NCBI GenBank assembly: GCA_016291185.1
Contig: JAEFAI010000028.1
Location: 1 to 30,700, forward strand
Source: Bacteroidales bacterium
Lineage (GTDB): Bacteria > Bacteroidota > Bacteroidia > Bacteroidales > UBA932
Reading direction: 5' to 3'
DNA length: 30,700 nt
The translations under genes were made by a program, and so were the position numbers. A model generated the notes under the pieces. That model ran no database searches and was not told the DNA's origin. It saw only the letters and a program-made list of their open reading frames with translations. Shown here piece after piece: positions 16,058-25,173 of this stretch. Within the stretch, counting starts at the first letter, position 1. Each line of letters opens with the position of its first letter.

Positions 16058-16879
16058 ATGAGAAGGATTCTTGTTTTCGTGATGATGCTCACGGCCCTGA
16101 TGGCCGGCGCACAGGAAAAGGCGCAGTACCGCGTGACCTACGACTGCGACGCTCAATATGGTGCACAGCGAAAGGTGTATCGCTGGCATTTGGATATCGC
16201 TCAGAAGAGCGCCGTCTTCTATAGTCCCAACAATCGGGGAAGGGAAAAAGTGCTGGATGAAGTGGTGAATGAAAACGATGTCGCTTCCGTGATGGTCAGG
16301 CTCCGTTCTATCAAGAATGAGTTCCCGAATTCCAATCCGCTGGAAGTGCTCGTAGAGGCTGCGGGGGAAGGAAGATACACTTATCTTAATGATATATCAA
16401 GCAATAAGATGTGGTATGAAGAGAAGCTTCCGCAGATGTCCTGGGAGATGACCGGTCGAGACACGATCGTGTGTGGCTATGCCTGTCTTCAGGCCAAAGC
16501 AAGGGTGTATGGCCGCGACTGGACAGTCTGGTTCGCTCCGGAGATCCCGCTTTCCTACGGGCCGTATGTCCTGGGCGGACTGCCGGGACTGATTCTGGAT
16601 GCGGAAGATGCCGACGGACTATTCCACTTTACCGCCGTGGGGCTCGAACAGGATCCTGCCGATGCGGCCGTGGAGCTTGCCCGCAAGGGCGAGGCCGTCA
16701 AATGCACCAGGAAGAAATACATGGCGCTGCGCGAGAAAGCCAACGGACAATCGTTCAACGAAAAACTCCGGGAACTGGGCACGGGTAATATCAAGGTAGT
16801 GAGAGTCGTGTCGGAAGACGGCAAGGAGATCGACCTCAATGAAAGTCGTCCTAGGCAGAACTATCTGGATCTTGAGTAA
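16058..16879 (+). CDS. GLPGLI-family secreted protein
   Basis: A 273-residue exported protein with signal peptide MRRILVFVMMLTALMAGAQ. The start is ATG at 16058; the frame is open to 16031, but that would precede the predicted transcription start. The family name motif is plainly present (VLGGLPGLILDAEDADG, about residues 174-190). By family knowledge these Bacteroidota proteins are exported, of unknown function, and often sit beside an outer-membrane barrel protein, as here with a 1-base gap. Expression probably depends on the divergent two-component system. Confidence 0.92.
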   Translation: MRRILVFVMMLTALMAGAQEKAQYRVTYDCDAQYGAQRKVYRWHLDIAQKSAVFYSPNNRGREKVLDEVVNENDVASVMVRLRSIKNEFPNSNPLEVLVEAAGEGRYTYLNDISSNKMWYEEKLPQMSWEMTGRDTIVCGYACLQAKARVYGRDWTVWFAPEIPLSYGPYVLGGLPGLILDAEDADGLFHFTAVGLEQDPADAAVELARKGEAVKCTRKKYMALREKANGQSFNEKLRELGTGNIKVVRVVSEDGKEIDLNESRPRQNYLDLE

Positions 16880-16880
16880 G

Positions 16881-19379
16881 ATGAAACGTCTGTCCATCAT
16901 CTTCTGCCTGCTGCTTTCAGCAGTTTGGGGCTTTGCGCAGGAGCCGCTCTCCGGCATTGTCGTGGACGATGCCGGAAAGGCGCTTGCCGGGGCCAATGTG
17001 ATCGCATACGGCCCGAACGGGAAGGTGCTCAGCTTTGCCGTTACCGGAGCGGATGGGGCTTTTCAGCTGAAAAAGACAGCCGGGCTGGAAAAGATTACCG
17101 CCAGCTTTATGGGGTTCAAGACGGTCAGCATCCCTGCCGGACAGTTTAAAGATGGCCAGCAGATTCCAATGGAGGCTGGCGGGTTCCAGTTGAAGGAGCT
17201 GGCCGTCACGGCCGAACGCATCAAAGCGAGCGGGGACACGCTGACCTACTCCGTGGGCGGCTTCAAACAGGCGCAGGACCGATCCATCGCCGATGTCATC
17301 GGCAAGATGCCGGGACTGGAGGTGAAGGCCAGCGGCGCCATCGAGTACCAGGGCAGGCCCATCAGCAAGTTCTATATCGAGGGAATGGATCTGATGGGAG
17401 GTCAGTATGCGCTGGCCAGCGAGAACCTGTCGGCCGACAAGGTGAAAGAAGTGCAGGTGCTGGAGAATCACCAGGCCATCAAGTCGCTCCGGAATGTGAG
17501 CTTCAGCGAGCAGGCCGCCATCAACCTGATCCTGAAGGACGAGGCGAAATCCACCTGGTCCGGCCTGGCGGATCTGGGCGTCGGATACGGCAAGGAGTGG
17601 CTTTACGAGAACCGCCTGATGGGGATGCAGTTCAACAAGCATTTCCAGACGCTGATGCTCTACAAAAACAACAATACCGGCAAGGATATCGGCGCGGAGG
17701 TGGTGGACCTGGTGAATCTGACCGGCTACAGGATGGAAAGCGGTCTGCTGGGTATGATTTCCCTCAGCGGACCGGATTTTGAGCGGGAGAGATATACCTT
17801 CAATACCAGCCATTTGCTGGCTGGAAACTGGTTGCTGAAGACGGGGGATGACTCGCAGCTCCGCCTGCAGGTGAGCGGTCTTATGGACCGGGAGCATCAG
17901 CAGAGCAGCAGCCGGACCACTTACCTGACCATCGCCGGGATGCCGGTTGTCGTGGAGGGCTGGGACGTGACCGGGCGCCGCCGGGAAGTCAAGGGAGAAG
18001 TGGAATATACCCTGAACTCCGCGAAGACCTATCTGAACAGCCGCACCCGGTTCTATGCGGACTGGAATGCCAGCTCCGGCGTGATGAACCTGGACGGAAA
18101 CGCGACGGATCTGATGGTGAGCCCCTGGAAGCGGAGCGTGTCAGAAGACCTCTCGAGCTCGCATACGACCCAGGACGGGCATATTTGGAAACTGTTCTCT
18201 TCCAGCGGCGTAACCTTCCTTCCCGGCCAGTTGCTCACACTCGACGGGAAGCAGGAAACGCTGGAGCTGAGGATGTTCTCTACGCGCAATGATGCCAGCG
18301 TGTCGCACCGCGTCGGCAAATGGCTGCTCAGCGGGAAGATGGGCCTGGAGGGCCGGCGGCAGCAAATCGGCGACCACGCCTGGAGCCTGCTGATGCCCTA
18401 TGCCGAACCGGCCCTGCAGCGCGAGTTCGGGAGCCACAAACTGGACGGCATCCTGCGGGTGAGCTACCAGCGCAGGCAGTATGACCGGAACGTGCAGCAG
18501 GGAGTCTGTTTCGAGCCGACGCTCCGTTGGAACTGGAAGCTCTCTCCCATGTCCTCGATGATGGTTTATTACCGGCTTTCCGTCAGCCCGCTGCAGGGAA
18601 CGAAGGTGGTGGATGCGCCGGTCTATACTTCCTACCGGAGTCAGTATGTCGGCACGGGCATCCCGGATGCGCAGCTGTCCCATACCGTTTCCGGAACGTA
18701 TACCTACCGGAATCCGGTTGATGGCCTATTCTTCAACATTCGGCCGGTGTTTACCCGGAGCAAGGGGAATCTGCTTTATGCAAATACCATCGATTCGGGG
18801 ATTTACGTGCAGCGGGCAAGCGGCGAGACGTATGATGCGAACACCTGGATGCTGGACGGAAGGATCTCTAAATCATTCTCCTGGTGCCGGATGGTGATCG
18901 GGCTTTCCGGGTCGGCCCTGCTGAGCGACTATAGCTATCTGTCGGCAGGGGAGGTGGTGGCTGCCAGGACGGCCGGATACACGGCGAGTGTGGATTATTC
19001 TTTCCGGCCTGCCCGGTGGATGACCGTGGAGGGCGGCTCCCTGCTTGAGATGACCCGGCGAAGCGTGGCCGGAGCTGCGGCGGCCGGCGTGAACGACTGG
19101 GAGCACCGGATGCAGCTGAACTTCCTGCCGGCCAGGAGGTGGACGATTTCCCTGCACAACGAACTGTACCACAGCAGTGAGAAGGACTTCGGCGTGAACT
19201 GGTTTTGCGATGCGTCGCTCAATTACAAGGCGGACCGGTGGGAGCTGTCATTGTCGGCTCGTAACCTGGTGGGAGTATCGCAATATGAACGGGTGCACAT
19301 CTCCTCCACGATGCAGTCCTATACCCTGACGCATTTGCGGCCAAGGGAGGTGGTGGTGCGGTTTTGTCTGGATCTGTGA
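16881..19379 (+). CDS. TonB-receptor-like outer-membrane beta-barrel protein (GLPGLI partner)
   Basis: An 832-residue outer-membrane protein. The start is ATG at 16881, one base after the GLPGLI stop, giving the signal MKRLSIIFCLLLSAVWGFAQ. A carboxypeptidase-regulatory-like domain covers about residues 22-105. A plug-like region follows (DTLTYSVGGF, IADVIGKMPGLEV, FYIEGMDLMGG). The barrel then runs to the aromatic-containing end VVVRFCLDL. It shares its plan with the protein at 4100-7009. Together with the GLPGLI protein it forms a two-gene surface module. Cargo is unknown. Confidence 0.88.
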   Translation: MKRLSIIFCLLLSAVWGFAQEPLSGIVVDDAGKALAGANVIAYGPNGKVLSFAVTGADGAFQLKKTAGLEKITASFMGFKTVSIPAGQFKDGQQIPMEAGGFQLKELAVTAERIKASGDTLTYSVGGFKQAQDRSIADVIGKMPGLEVKASGAIEYQGRPISKFYIEGMDLMGGQYALASENLSADKVKEVQVLENHQAIKSLRNVSFSEQAAINLILKDEAKSTWSGLADLGVGYGKEWLYENRLMGMQFNKHFQTLMLYKNNNTGKDIGAEVVDLVNLTGYRMESGLLGMISLSGPDFERERYTFNTSHLLAGNWLLKTGDDSQLRLQVSGLMDREHQQSSSRTTYLTIAGMPVVVEGWDVTGRRREVKGEVEYTLNSAKTYLNSRTRFYADWNASSGVMNLDGNATDLMVSPWKRSVSEDLSSSHTTQDGHIWKLFSSSGVTFLPGQLLTLDGKQETLELRMFSTRNDASVSHRVGKWLLSGKMGLEGRRQQIGDHAWSLLMPYAEPALQREFGSHKLDGILRVSYQRRQYDRNVQQGVCFEPTLRWNWKLSPMSSMMVYYRLSVSPLQGTKVVDAPVYTSYRSQYVGTGIPDAQLSHTVSGTYTYRNPVDGLFFNIRPVFTRSKGNLLYANTIDSGIYVQRASGETYDANTWMLDGRISKSFSWCRMVIGLSGSALLSDYSYLSAGEVVAARTAGYTASVDYSFRPARWMTVEGGSLLEMTRRSVAGAAAAGVNDWEHRMQLNFLPARRWTISLHNELYHSSEKDFGVNWFCDASLNYKADRWELSLSARNLVGVSQYERVHISSTMQSYTLTHLRPREVVVRFCLDL

Positions 19380-19403
19380 GGATAATAATGGTTCCGAGAT
19401 TTA

Positions 19404-19949
19404 TCAATCCCAGCTGCCGCTGGTGGCGGTGCCGTCGGCGGCGATGTTGAAGAGAAACTTCATGATGGGCTTGTCCTGATACCTTTCGGCATAGGCGGGA
19501 ACCTTTTCATACTTCATGCTGGAGCCGCCTTCCATGGTGGAAATGCCCCCTTTCCCTATTTTTTCGCCGCTCTTGTTGATGCAATCGTATTGGTAGCCGT
19601 AGAGGTGCTTTGCGCTGAATACTCCTTCTTTGGAAGGATCGAAACCGCTCTTCAGCTTGATGTTCACGCGGGCGCCCAGGGTGGCGGGCAGTTGGTTGGA
19701 TTTCACGGTCTTGGTCCATGATTTTGACGTCATGGCCTCGGACTTTACGGCCCCGGTGGCATCGTAGTACTCCACGGTCAGGTCGAATGCGTTGAGGAGG
19801 TCGTCGGAGACTTCAAATGAGTAGTCCATCACGGCGGCGACGGGGGTGGTGTCCGGTCCCGCGGGCTGGTCGGGATTATCCTTGTTGCAGGAGGTGAACA
19901 GGGTGGCGCAGCAAAGGACGGCTGCGAGCGTCATCAGAAAATGTTTCAT
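19404..19949 (-). CDS. Hypothetical lipoprotein
   Basis: A 181-residue protein with an SPII signal (lipobox LFTSC, Cys21) and a short acidic, proline-rich linker, then a probable beta-rich domain (YSFEVSDDLLNAFDLTVEYYD). I do not recognise the family. It lies 17 bases after the Nudix gene in the same direction and converges on the outer-membrane gene that ends at 19379. No terminator is seen in the 24-base gap between them. Confidence 0.8.
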   Translation of the reverse strand: MKHFLMTLAAVLCCATLFTSCNKDNPDQPAGPDTTPVAAVMDYSFEVSDDLLNAFDLTVEYYDATGAVKSEAMTSKSWTKTVKSNQLPATLGARVNIKLKSGFDPSKEGVFSAKHLYGYQYDCINKSGEKIGKGGISTMEGGSSMKYEKVPAYAERYQDKPIMKFLFNIAADGTATSGSWD

Positions 19950-19966
19950 TGTCTTAAAGATTAATG

Positions 19967-20383
19967 TTAATTCTTATTGGTTGTCGAGTTCGTCTTATTC
20001 AGTTCCTGCTCGATGAGGGGAAGGAGCTCCTCGTCGGCCGGGAGCCATTGGACGGAGCGGAGCGTGTCGGCGGTGAGCCAGCGCGCCGCTTCGTGCTCGT
20101 TGAGGTGCAGCGCTTCGCCCATGAGGGAGCACAGGTAGCAGTGCATCGTGAGGTGGAACTGCGGGTAGTCGTAATCCACCGTGTGCAGGAAGGCGTCCAC
20201 ATGGATTTCGGCGGAGAGTTCTTCCCGGATTTCCCGGACCAGCGCCGCCTGGGGCGTCTCGCCGGGCTCCATTTTTCCGCCCGGGAATTCCCACCAGTCC
20301 TTCCAGTCGCCATAGCCCCGCTGGGTGGCAAAAATCTTGTCCCCCTTCCGGATAATGGCCGCTACGACTTCGATGGATTTCAT
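19967..20383 (-). CDS. MutT-like Nudix hydrolase
   Basis: A 138-residue (d)NTP-sanitising pyrophosphohydrolase. The Nudix box is complete except for Ser in place of the late Gly (GGKMEPGETPQ...REIREELSAEI, about residues 36-62). WWEFPGGK before it and the size fit MutT/8-oxo-dGTP diphosphatase. The start is ATG at 20383. An 11-bp inverted repeat lies 16 bases upstream (20399-20443), and the CRISPR island begins beyond it. The lipoprotein gene follows and is probably co-transcribed. Confidence 0.9.
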   Translation of the reverse strand: MKSIEVVAAIIRKGDKIFATQRGYGDWKDWWEFPGGKMEPGETPQAALVREIREELSAEIHVDAFLHTVDYDYPQFHLTMHCYLCSLMGEALHLNEHEAARWLTADTLRSVQWLPADEELLPLIEQELNKTNSTTNKN

Positions 20384-20398
20384 GCATGAGAAATGTGA

Positions 20399-20443
20399 AC
20401 CGCGAATTTAGTCTTTTGGCAGAAAATATCAAAAATTCGCGGT
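20399..20443. repeat. 11-bp inverted repeat upstream of the Nudix gene
   Basis: ACCGCGAATTT (20399-20409) and AAATTCGCGGT (20433-20443) are perfect inverted copies with a 23-base spacer. No T run follows, so it is more likely an operator or structural site than a terminator. It marks the point where composition changes from GC-rich to AT-rich. Confidence 0.6.
20414..20443 (+). repeat. Left copy of a near-repeat flanking the CRISPR island
   Basis: TTTTG-GCA-GAAAATATCAAAAA-T-TCGCGGT matches TTTTG-AG-GAAAATATCAAAAA-A-TCGCCGT at 27261-27289, including a perfect 14-base core. The two copies are in the same orientation on either side of the locus. Confidence 0.5.
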
Positions 20444-20468
20444 CAAAAGGTATTATCTTGGGTAAATA

Positions 20469-20503
20469 ATATCCATTTTATTGATACTGTATAAAGTGGA
20501 TAT
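20469..20503. repeat. 13-bp imperfect inverted repeat
   Basis: ATATCCATTTTAT (20469-20481) and ATAAAGTGGATAT (20491-20503) pair with one G-U and a 9-base loop. It sits between the Nudix gene and the cas9 promoter. It could end plus-strand transcription before cas9 (CCTTTCTTGTTGTT follows) or be an operator. Confidence 0.45.
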
Positions 20504-20526
20504 CCTTTCTTGTTGTTGGAAGATGC

Positions 20527-20557
20527 TTGTATAATAAGATCGAATCAATTATATTTG
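20527..20557 (+). promoter_or_regulatory. cas9 promoter
   Basis: TTG (20527-20529), 20 bases, then TATATTTG (20550-20557) match the phylum consensus. The predicted start at about 20561-20564 lies on the tracrRNA terminator, so the cas9 leader of about 118 nt runs antisense through the tracrRNA gene. Confidence 0.7.
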
Positions 20558-20559
20558 AA

Positions 20560-20643
20560 ACAAAAAGCCCCACCGAAGCGGGGCTATAGGAATTAATCCT
20601 TCGGCATTTAGCCTTATTGTGATAAGATGTAGAAAATCTTACG
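20560..20643 (-). ncRNA. tracrRNA of the type II-C system
   Basis: Read on the minus strand, the RNA starts with an anti-repeat (20636-20616). This pairs with bases 1-21 of the CRISPR repeat through 17 Watson-Crick pairs, 2 G-U pairs and a 2-base U-U bulge. Next is CACAAUAAGGC, as in known type II-C tracrRNAs, then small stems (GGC-UAAAU-GCC and GGA...UCC). It ends in an 8-bp terminator, AGCCCCGC-UUCG-GUGGGGCU, with UUUUU. The promoter lies at 20647-20677. The predicted length is about 80 nt. It makes the crRNA guide functional by pairing with each repeat and binding Cas9. Confidence 0.88.
20562..20585 (-). terminator. tracrRNA terminator
   Basis: An 8-bp GC-rich stem closed by a C(UUCG)G tetraloop is followed on the minus strand by five T residues (20566-20562). 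Confidence 0.88.
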
Positions 20644-20646
20644 CAA

Positions 20647-20677
20647 CAAAAATATAAACTAAAACTGATATCTGCAA
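20647..20677 (-). promoter_or_regulatory. tracrRNA promoter
   Basis: On the minus strand TTG (20677-20675), 20 bases, then TATTTTTG (20654-20647). The -33 box lies 3 bases before the cas9 ATG, in its ribosome-binding region. The predicted start is about 20640-20643. Confidence 0.75.
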
Positions 20678-20680
20678 GGT

Positions 20681-23600
20681 ATGGACAGAATTCTTGGATT
20701 AGACCTGGGTACCAACTCTATTGGTTGGGCCATCATTGATAGAAATGAAGATAATTCATGTGCGCTCGTCGATAAGGGTGTTCACATTTTCCAAGAAGGT
20801 GTTGCGCGAGAAAAGGGAAACGAAAAGCCTGCTGTTCAAGAAAGAACAGCCGCTCGGGCTAGCCGCCGACATTATTTCCGTCGCCGTTTGCGTAAGATAG
20901 AACTTCTTAAAGTCCTTGTAAAGAGTGGCTTCTGTCCATATCTGCCTCCGGAAATGTTGGCAGACTGGAAATTAAAAAAACGCTATCCGATGGATCCAGA
21001 CTTTCTCTCTTGGCAGAAAACAAGCGAGATTGATGAAAAGAATCCATACCATGATCGGTATATTGCTCTGACGAGGAAACTGGATTTGACTCGTATCTCA
21101 GATCGTTATCTATTGGGTAGAGCATTGTATCATCTAAATCAGCGCCGTGGCTTTTTAAGTGGGCGTAAAGATTCAGTGCAAGAGGCGGAAGACGGAAAAG
21201 TGAAACAGGCAATCTCGAATCTTACCAAAGAAATGCAAGCTGCGGGGTGTAAGTACCTTGGTGAGTATTTTTATCATTTATATAACGGGGGCGAAAAGAT
21301 TCGTGCGAAATACACCTCCCGGGAGGAACACTATCGCGCGGAGTTTAATGAGATTTGTCGTTTTCAAAATCTGCCTGAACAACTCTGCAAAGAACTGGAA
21401 CGTGCGATCTTTTACCAGCGCCCGCTTAAATCTCAAAAAGGCTCCGTAGGAACCTGCCCATTTGAAAAGGGGAAACCTCGTTGCCCGGTGTCTCATCCTT
21501 CTTTTGAAGAGTTCAGGATGTACCAATTCCTTAATAGTGTTCGACTTCGTTCGCTTTCTGATGAGGGGTATCGTACGTTAAATGATGATGAAATTGCTTC
21601 CGTTCTTCCATTGTTCTTCCGAAAGAGCAAAGCCCATTTCTCTTTTGAGGAGATTGCTACAAAAATTGCAGGGAAAAAGAACTGGTCTTTTAGAGATGAT
21701 CAGGCGCAAACCCCCTATAAATTCAATTATCGCGGAGACCTGACTGTTTCTGGATGCCCCGTAATAGCCGCGATCTTGTCTGCTTTGGATTGCAAGTATT
21801 CGCACGATTGGGCAGATACATTATGCTCTTTGTATACAAAAGGAGTAGGGAAATCGAAAGAACGGATTATTGATGATATTTGGCATGCTCTTTTCTTTTT
21901 CTCGGATGAAAGTCTTTTGTCTACGTGGCTATGTCGAAATCTACAATTGGATCCCAAAGATGCAGAAATACTGGCAAAGTTTCCTTTACCGCAGGGATAT
22001 TCAAATATCAGTTTAAAGGCTATCCGGAAGATCCTTCCGTGGTTAAAGCAGGGCTATATCTATAGTCATGCGGTTTTTTATGCAAATGTTGTTAATACAT
22101 TGCCGGAAGCCGTTCGAAGCGATCAGAGAAAGATAGAAACGATAATGGGCAACGTGCGGGTTATTCTTGAAGATGCTGGCGTTGATCGCGAAAGTTCAAA
22201 GCATAAGGAAATAACAGATTATCTCCTTTCAACGGGAGAGGAAGTCCATCCGGAGAAGTTATATCAGCCATCCGTCATGGAATTGTACCCTAAATCCTTG
22301 CCTGACACTCATGGTGATACTCTGCTTCAGTCTCCTCGCACGTCGGCGTTTAAGAATCCAATGGCACTTCGGGCACTTTTCCGTTTGCGCGCTTTGATCA
22401 ACTCTCTTTTGGAGGAACGGCTCATCTCGCCCGAGACAAAGATTAACATTGAGTTCGCGCGAGGACTCAACGATGCCAATAAAAGACGTGCTATTGAGAT
22501 GTTCCAGAGAGAGAACGAGAAAGCTCGTGCCGCAGCCAAAGATACGATTGAGAAGGAACTGGGAATCGTGCCAAGTGATACGGATATTTTGAAGTTCTTG
22601 CTTTGGGAGGAACAGGGACATAGATGTCTCTATACTGGAGAGCAAATAGGTATAACACGGTTTATTGGGGACGGGAATATATATGATATTGAACATACGA
22701 TTCCACGTTCTTTGGGTGGTGATGATTCGCAAGCGAACAAGACACTATGTAATAATATATTCAATAGGGACAAAAAAGGAACTAAACTCCCTTCGGAGTT
22801 ATCGAATCACGCGGCAATTCTTGCTAACGTAGAGTTTATGAAGACCAGGGCTGAGGAGTATGAGAAACGTGTTTTTGTAGCAAAAAAGGCTCAACGGACA
22901 GCGACGACAAAAGAGATGAAAGACCGGGCGATTCAGAATGTCCATTTGTTCAAAATGCGTCGGGATTATTGGCGGAGTAAGTATGAACGTTTTGTTATGA
23001 CATCGGTCCCAGAAGGGTTTACGAACCGGCAAGGAGTCGATATTGGTATTATTGGCAAGTATGCAAGAATGTATTTGAACTCTGTATTCCCGAGAATCTA
23101 TGTCGTCAAAGGTGCGACTACGGCTGACTTCCGTCGTGCATGGGGATTACAAGATCAGTATTCTCGGAAAGAACGCGTTAATCACGTTCACCATTGCATC
23201 GACGCTATTACGATAGCATGTATAGGAAAGAAAGAATACGATCAATGGAAATGGTATATGGAGCGTATGGATTCTTTCCGATTTGGGAAAGGACCAAAGC
23301 CGGTTTTTGAGAAGCCCTGGAAAACCTTTACCGAAGATGTTCTGGCTACTTCTGAAAACTTGATGGTTTCTCATTATAGTCCAGATTATATTATGAAGCG
23401 AGGACGGAAAAAACTCCGGGAGCGGGGTAGGGTAATTAGGAATCGTAATGGGGAAGTGATGTATTGCCAAGGTGATACCGCAAGAAGGGCATTGCATAAA
23501 GATACGTATTATGGAGCAATCTTAAGAGATGGTGAAAGACGCTTCGTCGTTCGTAAGCCATTAGACTCGTTAGAGGATAAAGACATAAAAAATATCGTCG

Positions 23601-24292
23601 ATGATGTCGTTCGAGAGAAGGTGACAATAGCAAAGGAGCGTGCTGGGAGTCTGAAAACTGCTATCGAAAAAGGCATTTGGATGAACGAAGAGAAGCGGAT
23701 CCCGATTAAGAAAGTGAGATTGTTCGTTCCGTCGATTGCCTCTCCAATTGAGTTAAAGGCTCATCGCGATCAATCGGATAAAGATTATAAACAGTCTTTA
23801 TATGTAGCGAATGACAGCAACTATTGTATGGCTGTTTATTGTGGCTCTCGTCCGTCGTTCCATCTATATACGACGATGGATGCGGTCAAATGTCAAAAAG
23901 AAGGAAATTGCAATACATGGATTCCTTCTGTTGACGAAAAAGGTAATCCGATTCGTTTTGTAATTAAGGTTGGGATGATGGTTCTTTTCTATGAGGACAA
24001 TCCAAAAGAGTTGTTGACTTGTTCTCAATCGGAACTCTCTCGCCGTTTATACAAGATCTCGGGCATGTCTTCGATGATAATACAGAAGAAGTATTCATAT
24101 GGGACAGTTTCCTTGAAATTCCATCAAGAAGCTCGCCCCGATTCTGAATTAAAGTCATCGAATGGCGTATGGCGCAGCGACTCGGATTATCGACCGGTAA
24201 TCACTTTGTTGCACACTCAATTATCATTTCTTGTGGAAGGAATAGATTTCGATTTAAGCATCTCAGGAAAGATTGTATTCAAAAAGGGATAA
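20681..24292 (+). CDS. cas9: Cas9 endonuclease, type II-C
   Basis: A 1203-residue RNA-guided nuclease. RuvC-I is at the N-terminus (ILGLDLGTNSIGWAI, D8). An Arg-rich bridge helix follows at about 55-78 (RTAARASRRHYFRRRLRK). The recognition lobe includes the family's GTCPFEKGKPRCP segment. RuvC-II is INIEFARG (E591). HNH is DIEHTIPRS (H672) with NKTLCNNIFNRDKKG. RuvC-III is HVHHCIDAIT (H838, D841). All catalytic residues are present, so both nickase centres look intact. It is larger than many II-C enzymes but within the range of Bacteroidota Cas9. Its stop overlaps the cas1 start (TAATG). Codon usage and GC are clearly lower than the flanking genes. PAM cannot be read from the sequence. Confidence 0.97.
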   Translation: MDRILGLDLGTNSIGWAIIDRNEDNSCALVDKGVHIFQEGVAREKGNEKPAVQERTAARASRRHYFRRRLRKIELLKVLVKSGFCPYLPPEMLADWKLKKRYPMDPDFLSWQKTSEIDEKNPYHDRYIALTRKLDLTRISDRYLLGRALYHLNQRRGFLSGRKDSVQEAEDGKVKQAISNLTKEMQAAGCKYLGEYFYHLYNGGEKIRAKYTSREEHYRAEFNEICRFQNLPEQLCKELERAIFYQRPLKSQKGSVGTCPFEKGKPRCPVSHPSFEEFRMYQFLNSVRLRSLSDEGYRTLNDDEIASVLPLFFRKSKAHFSFEEIATKIAGKKNWSFRDDQAQTPYKFNYRGDLTVSGCPVIAAILSALDCKYSHDWADTLCSLYTKGVGKSKERIIDDIWHALFFFSDESLLSTWLCRNLQLDPKDAEILAKFPLPQGYSNISLKAIRKILPWLKQGYIYSHAVFYANVVNTLPEAVRSDQRKIETIMGNVRVILEDAGVDRESSKHKEITDYLLSTGEEVHPEKLYQPSVMELYPKSLPDTHGDTLLQSPRTSAFKNPMALRALFRLRALINSLLEERLISPETKINIEFARGLNDANKRRAIEMFQRENEKARAAAKDTIEKELGIVPSDTDILKFLLWEEQGHRCLYTGEQIGITRFIGDGNIYDIEHTIPRSLGGDDSQANKTLCNNIFNRDKKGTKLPSELSNHAAILANVEFMKTRAEEYEKRVFVAKKAQRTATTKEMKDRAIQNVHLFKMRRDYWRSKYERFVMTSVPEGFTNRQGVDIGIIGKYARMYLNSVFPRIYVVKGATTADFRRAWGLQDQYSRKERVNHVHHCIDAITIACIGKKEYDQWKWYMERMDSFRFGKGPKPVFEKPWKTFTEDVLATSENLMVSHYSPDYIMKRGRKKLRERGRVIRNRNGEVMYCQGDTARRALHKDTYYGAILRDGERRFVVRKPLDSLEDKDIKNIVDDVVREKVTIAKERAGSLKTAIEKGIWMNEEKRIPIKKVRLFVPSIASPIELKAHRDQSDKDYKQSLYVANDSNYCMAVYCGSRPSFHLYTTMDAVKCQKEGNCNTWIPSVDEKGNPIRFVIKVGMMVLFYEDNPKELLTCSQSELSRRLYKISGMSSMIIQKKYSYGTVSLKFHQEARPDSELKSSNGVWRSDSDYRPVITLLHTQLSFLVEGIDFDLSISGKIVFKKG

Positions 24293-25173
24293 TGGTAAAA
24301 AGAACCATATTTATCGTTAATCCGTGTAAGCTTTCGCTCCGGAACTGTCAACTTGTCGTCGAAAACCATACGTCAGGGGAAGTTCGTACTGTGCCGATTG
24401 AGGATATTGGTTTTGTAGTCATAGAAAACCAGCAGGTTAATATCACTATCCCCGTTCTCAACGCTCTATCTGAGAATAATTGTGCTGTTGTCATATGCAA
24501 CGAATACCATATGCCATCGGCAATGTTAATGAACTTGGAGGCAAACACGATTCAAGCAGAAACATATAAGTTTCAAGTTGATGCTTCGTTGCCTTTAAAG
24601 AAAGGTCTCTGGAAACAAATTGTGGAGAGGAAGATTGAGAATCAATCTCGCCTCTTGACGGATCTTAAGAAGGATGGAGACTTGCTTAAACCATTGTATA
24701 TGAATGTGAAGAGCGGTGATTCGGACAATCGCGAAGGTGTCGCTGCACGGTTTTACTGGGGCGCCTTGTTTGGAGAAGAGTTTAACCGCTCTCGTTTTGG
24801 CGGTGAATCAAATCCATTGTTAAATTATGGCTATTCCATTCTTAGAGCTGCAATGTCCCGAGCTATAATGGGGTCCGGTCTTTACCCCTCATTTGGCCTT
24901 TTCCACAAGAATCGGTATAATGCTTTCCCCTTGGCGGATGACCTCATGGAACCGTATCGGCCTTATGTGGATCAGGTAGTTTATTATTTGTGGCAAGATG
25001 GCCAGAGAGAACTCTTGCCGGCAACAAAACAAAAGCTTTTATCCCTTTTGGTAGTGGATGCCCAATTTGATGATATAACTCGTCCTTTGGAAGTTGGACT
25101 TTCATTAACGACGGCTTCATTATGCCGGTGTTTGCGGGGAGAAGATAAACGATTAGAATACCCCCGATTATGA
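24292..25173 (+). CDS. cas1: Cas1 spacer-acquisition integrase
   Basis: A 293-residue integrase that, with Cas2, inserts new spacers at the leader end of the array. The start is ATG at 24292, overlapping the cas9 stop by one base; the frame is open to 24169 inside cas9 but that start is not credible. Metal-binding residues fit type II Cas1: E148 (NREGVAARFYW), H205 (GLFHKNRYN) and E220 (DDLMEPYRP). The C-terminus overlaps the cas2 start by 4 bases (ATGA). No Csn2 or Cas4 is present, which places the locus in subtype II-C. Confidence 0.96.
   Translation: MVKRTIFIVNPCKLSLRNCQLVVENHTSGEVRTVPIEDIGFVVIENQQVNITIPVLNALSENNCAVVICNEYHMPSAMLMNLEANTIQAETYKFQVDASLPLKKGLWKQIVERKIENQSRLLTDLKKDGDLLKPLYMNVKSGDSDNREGVAARFYWGALFGEEFNRSRFGGESNPLLNYGYSILRAAMSRAIMGSGLYPSFGLFHKNRYNAFPLADDLMEPYRPYVDQVVYYLWQDGQRELLPATKQKLLSLLVVDAQFDDITRPLEVGLSLTTASLCRCLRGEDKRLEYPRL

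Noticed and set aside
24169..24291. Earlier Cas1 start inside cas9
   Set aside because: The extension is out-of-frame cas9 sequence. The ATG at 24292 gives a standard Cas1 N-terminus (KRTIFIVNPCKLSLRN).
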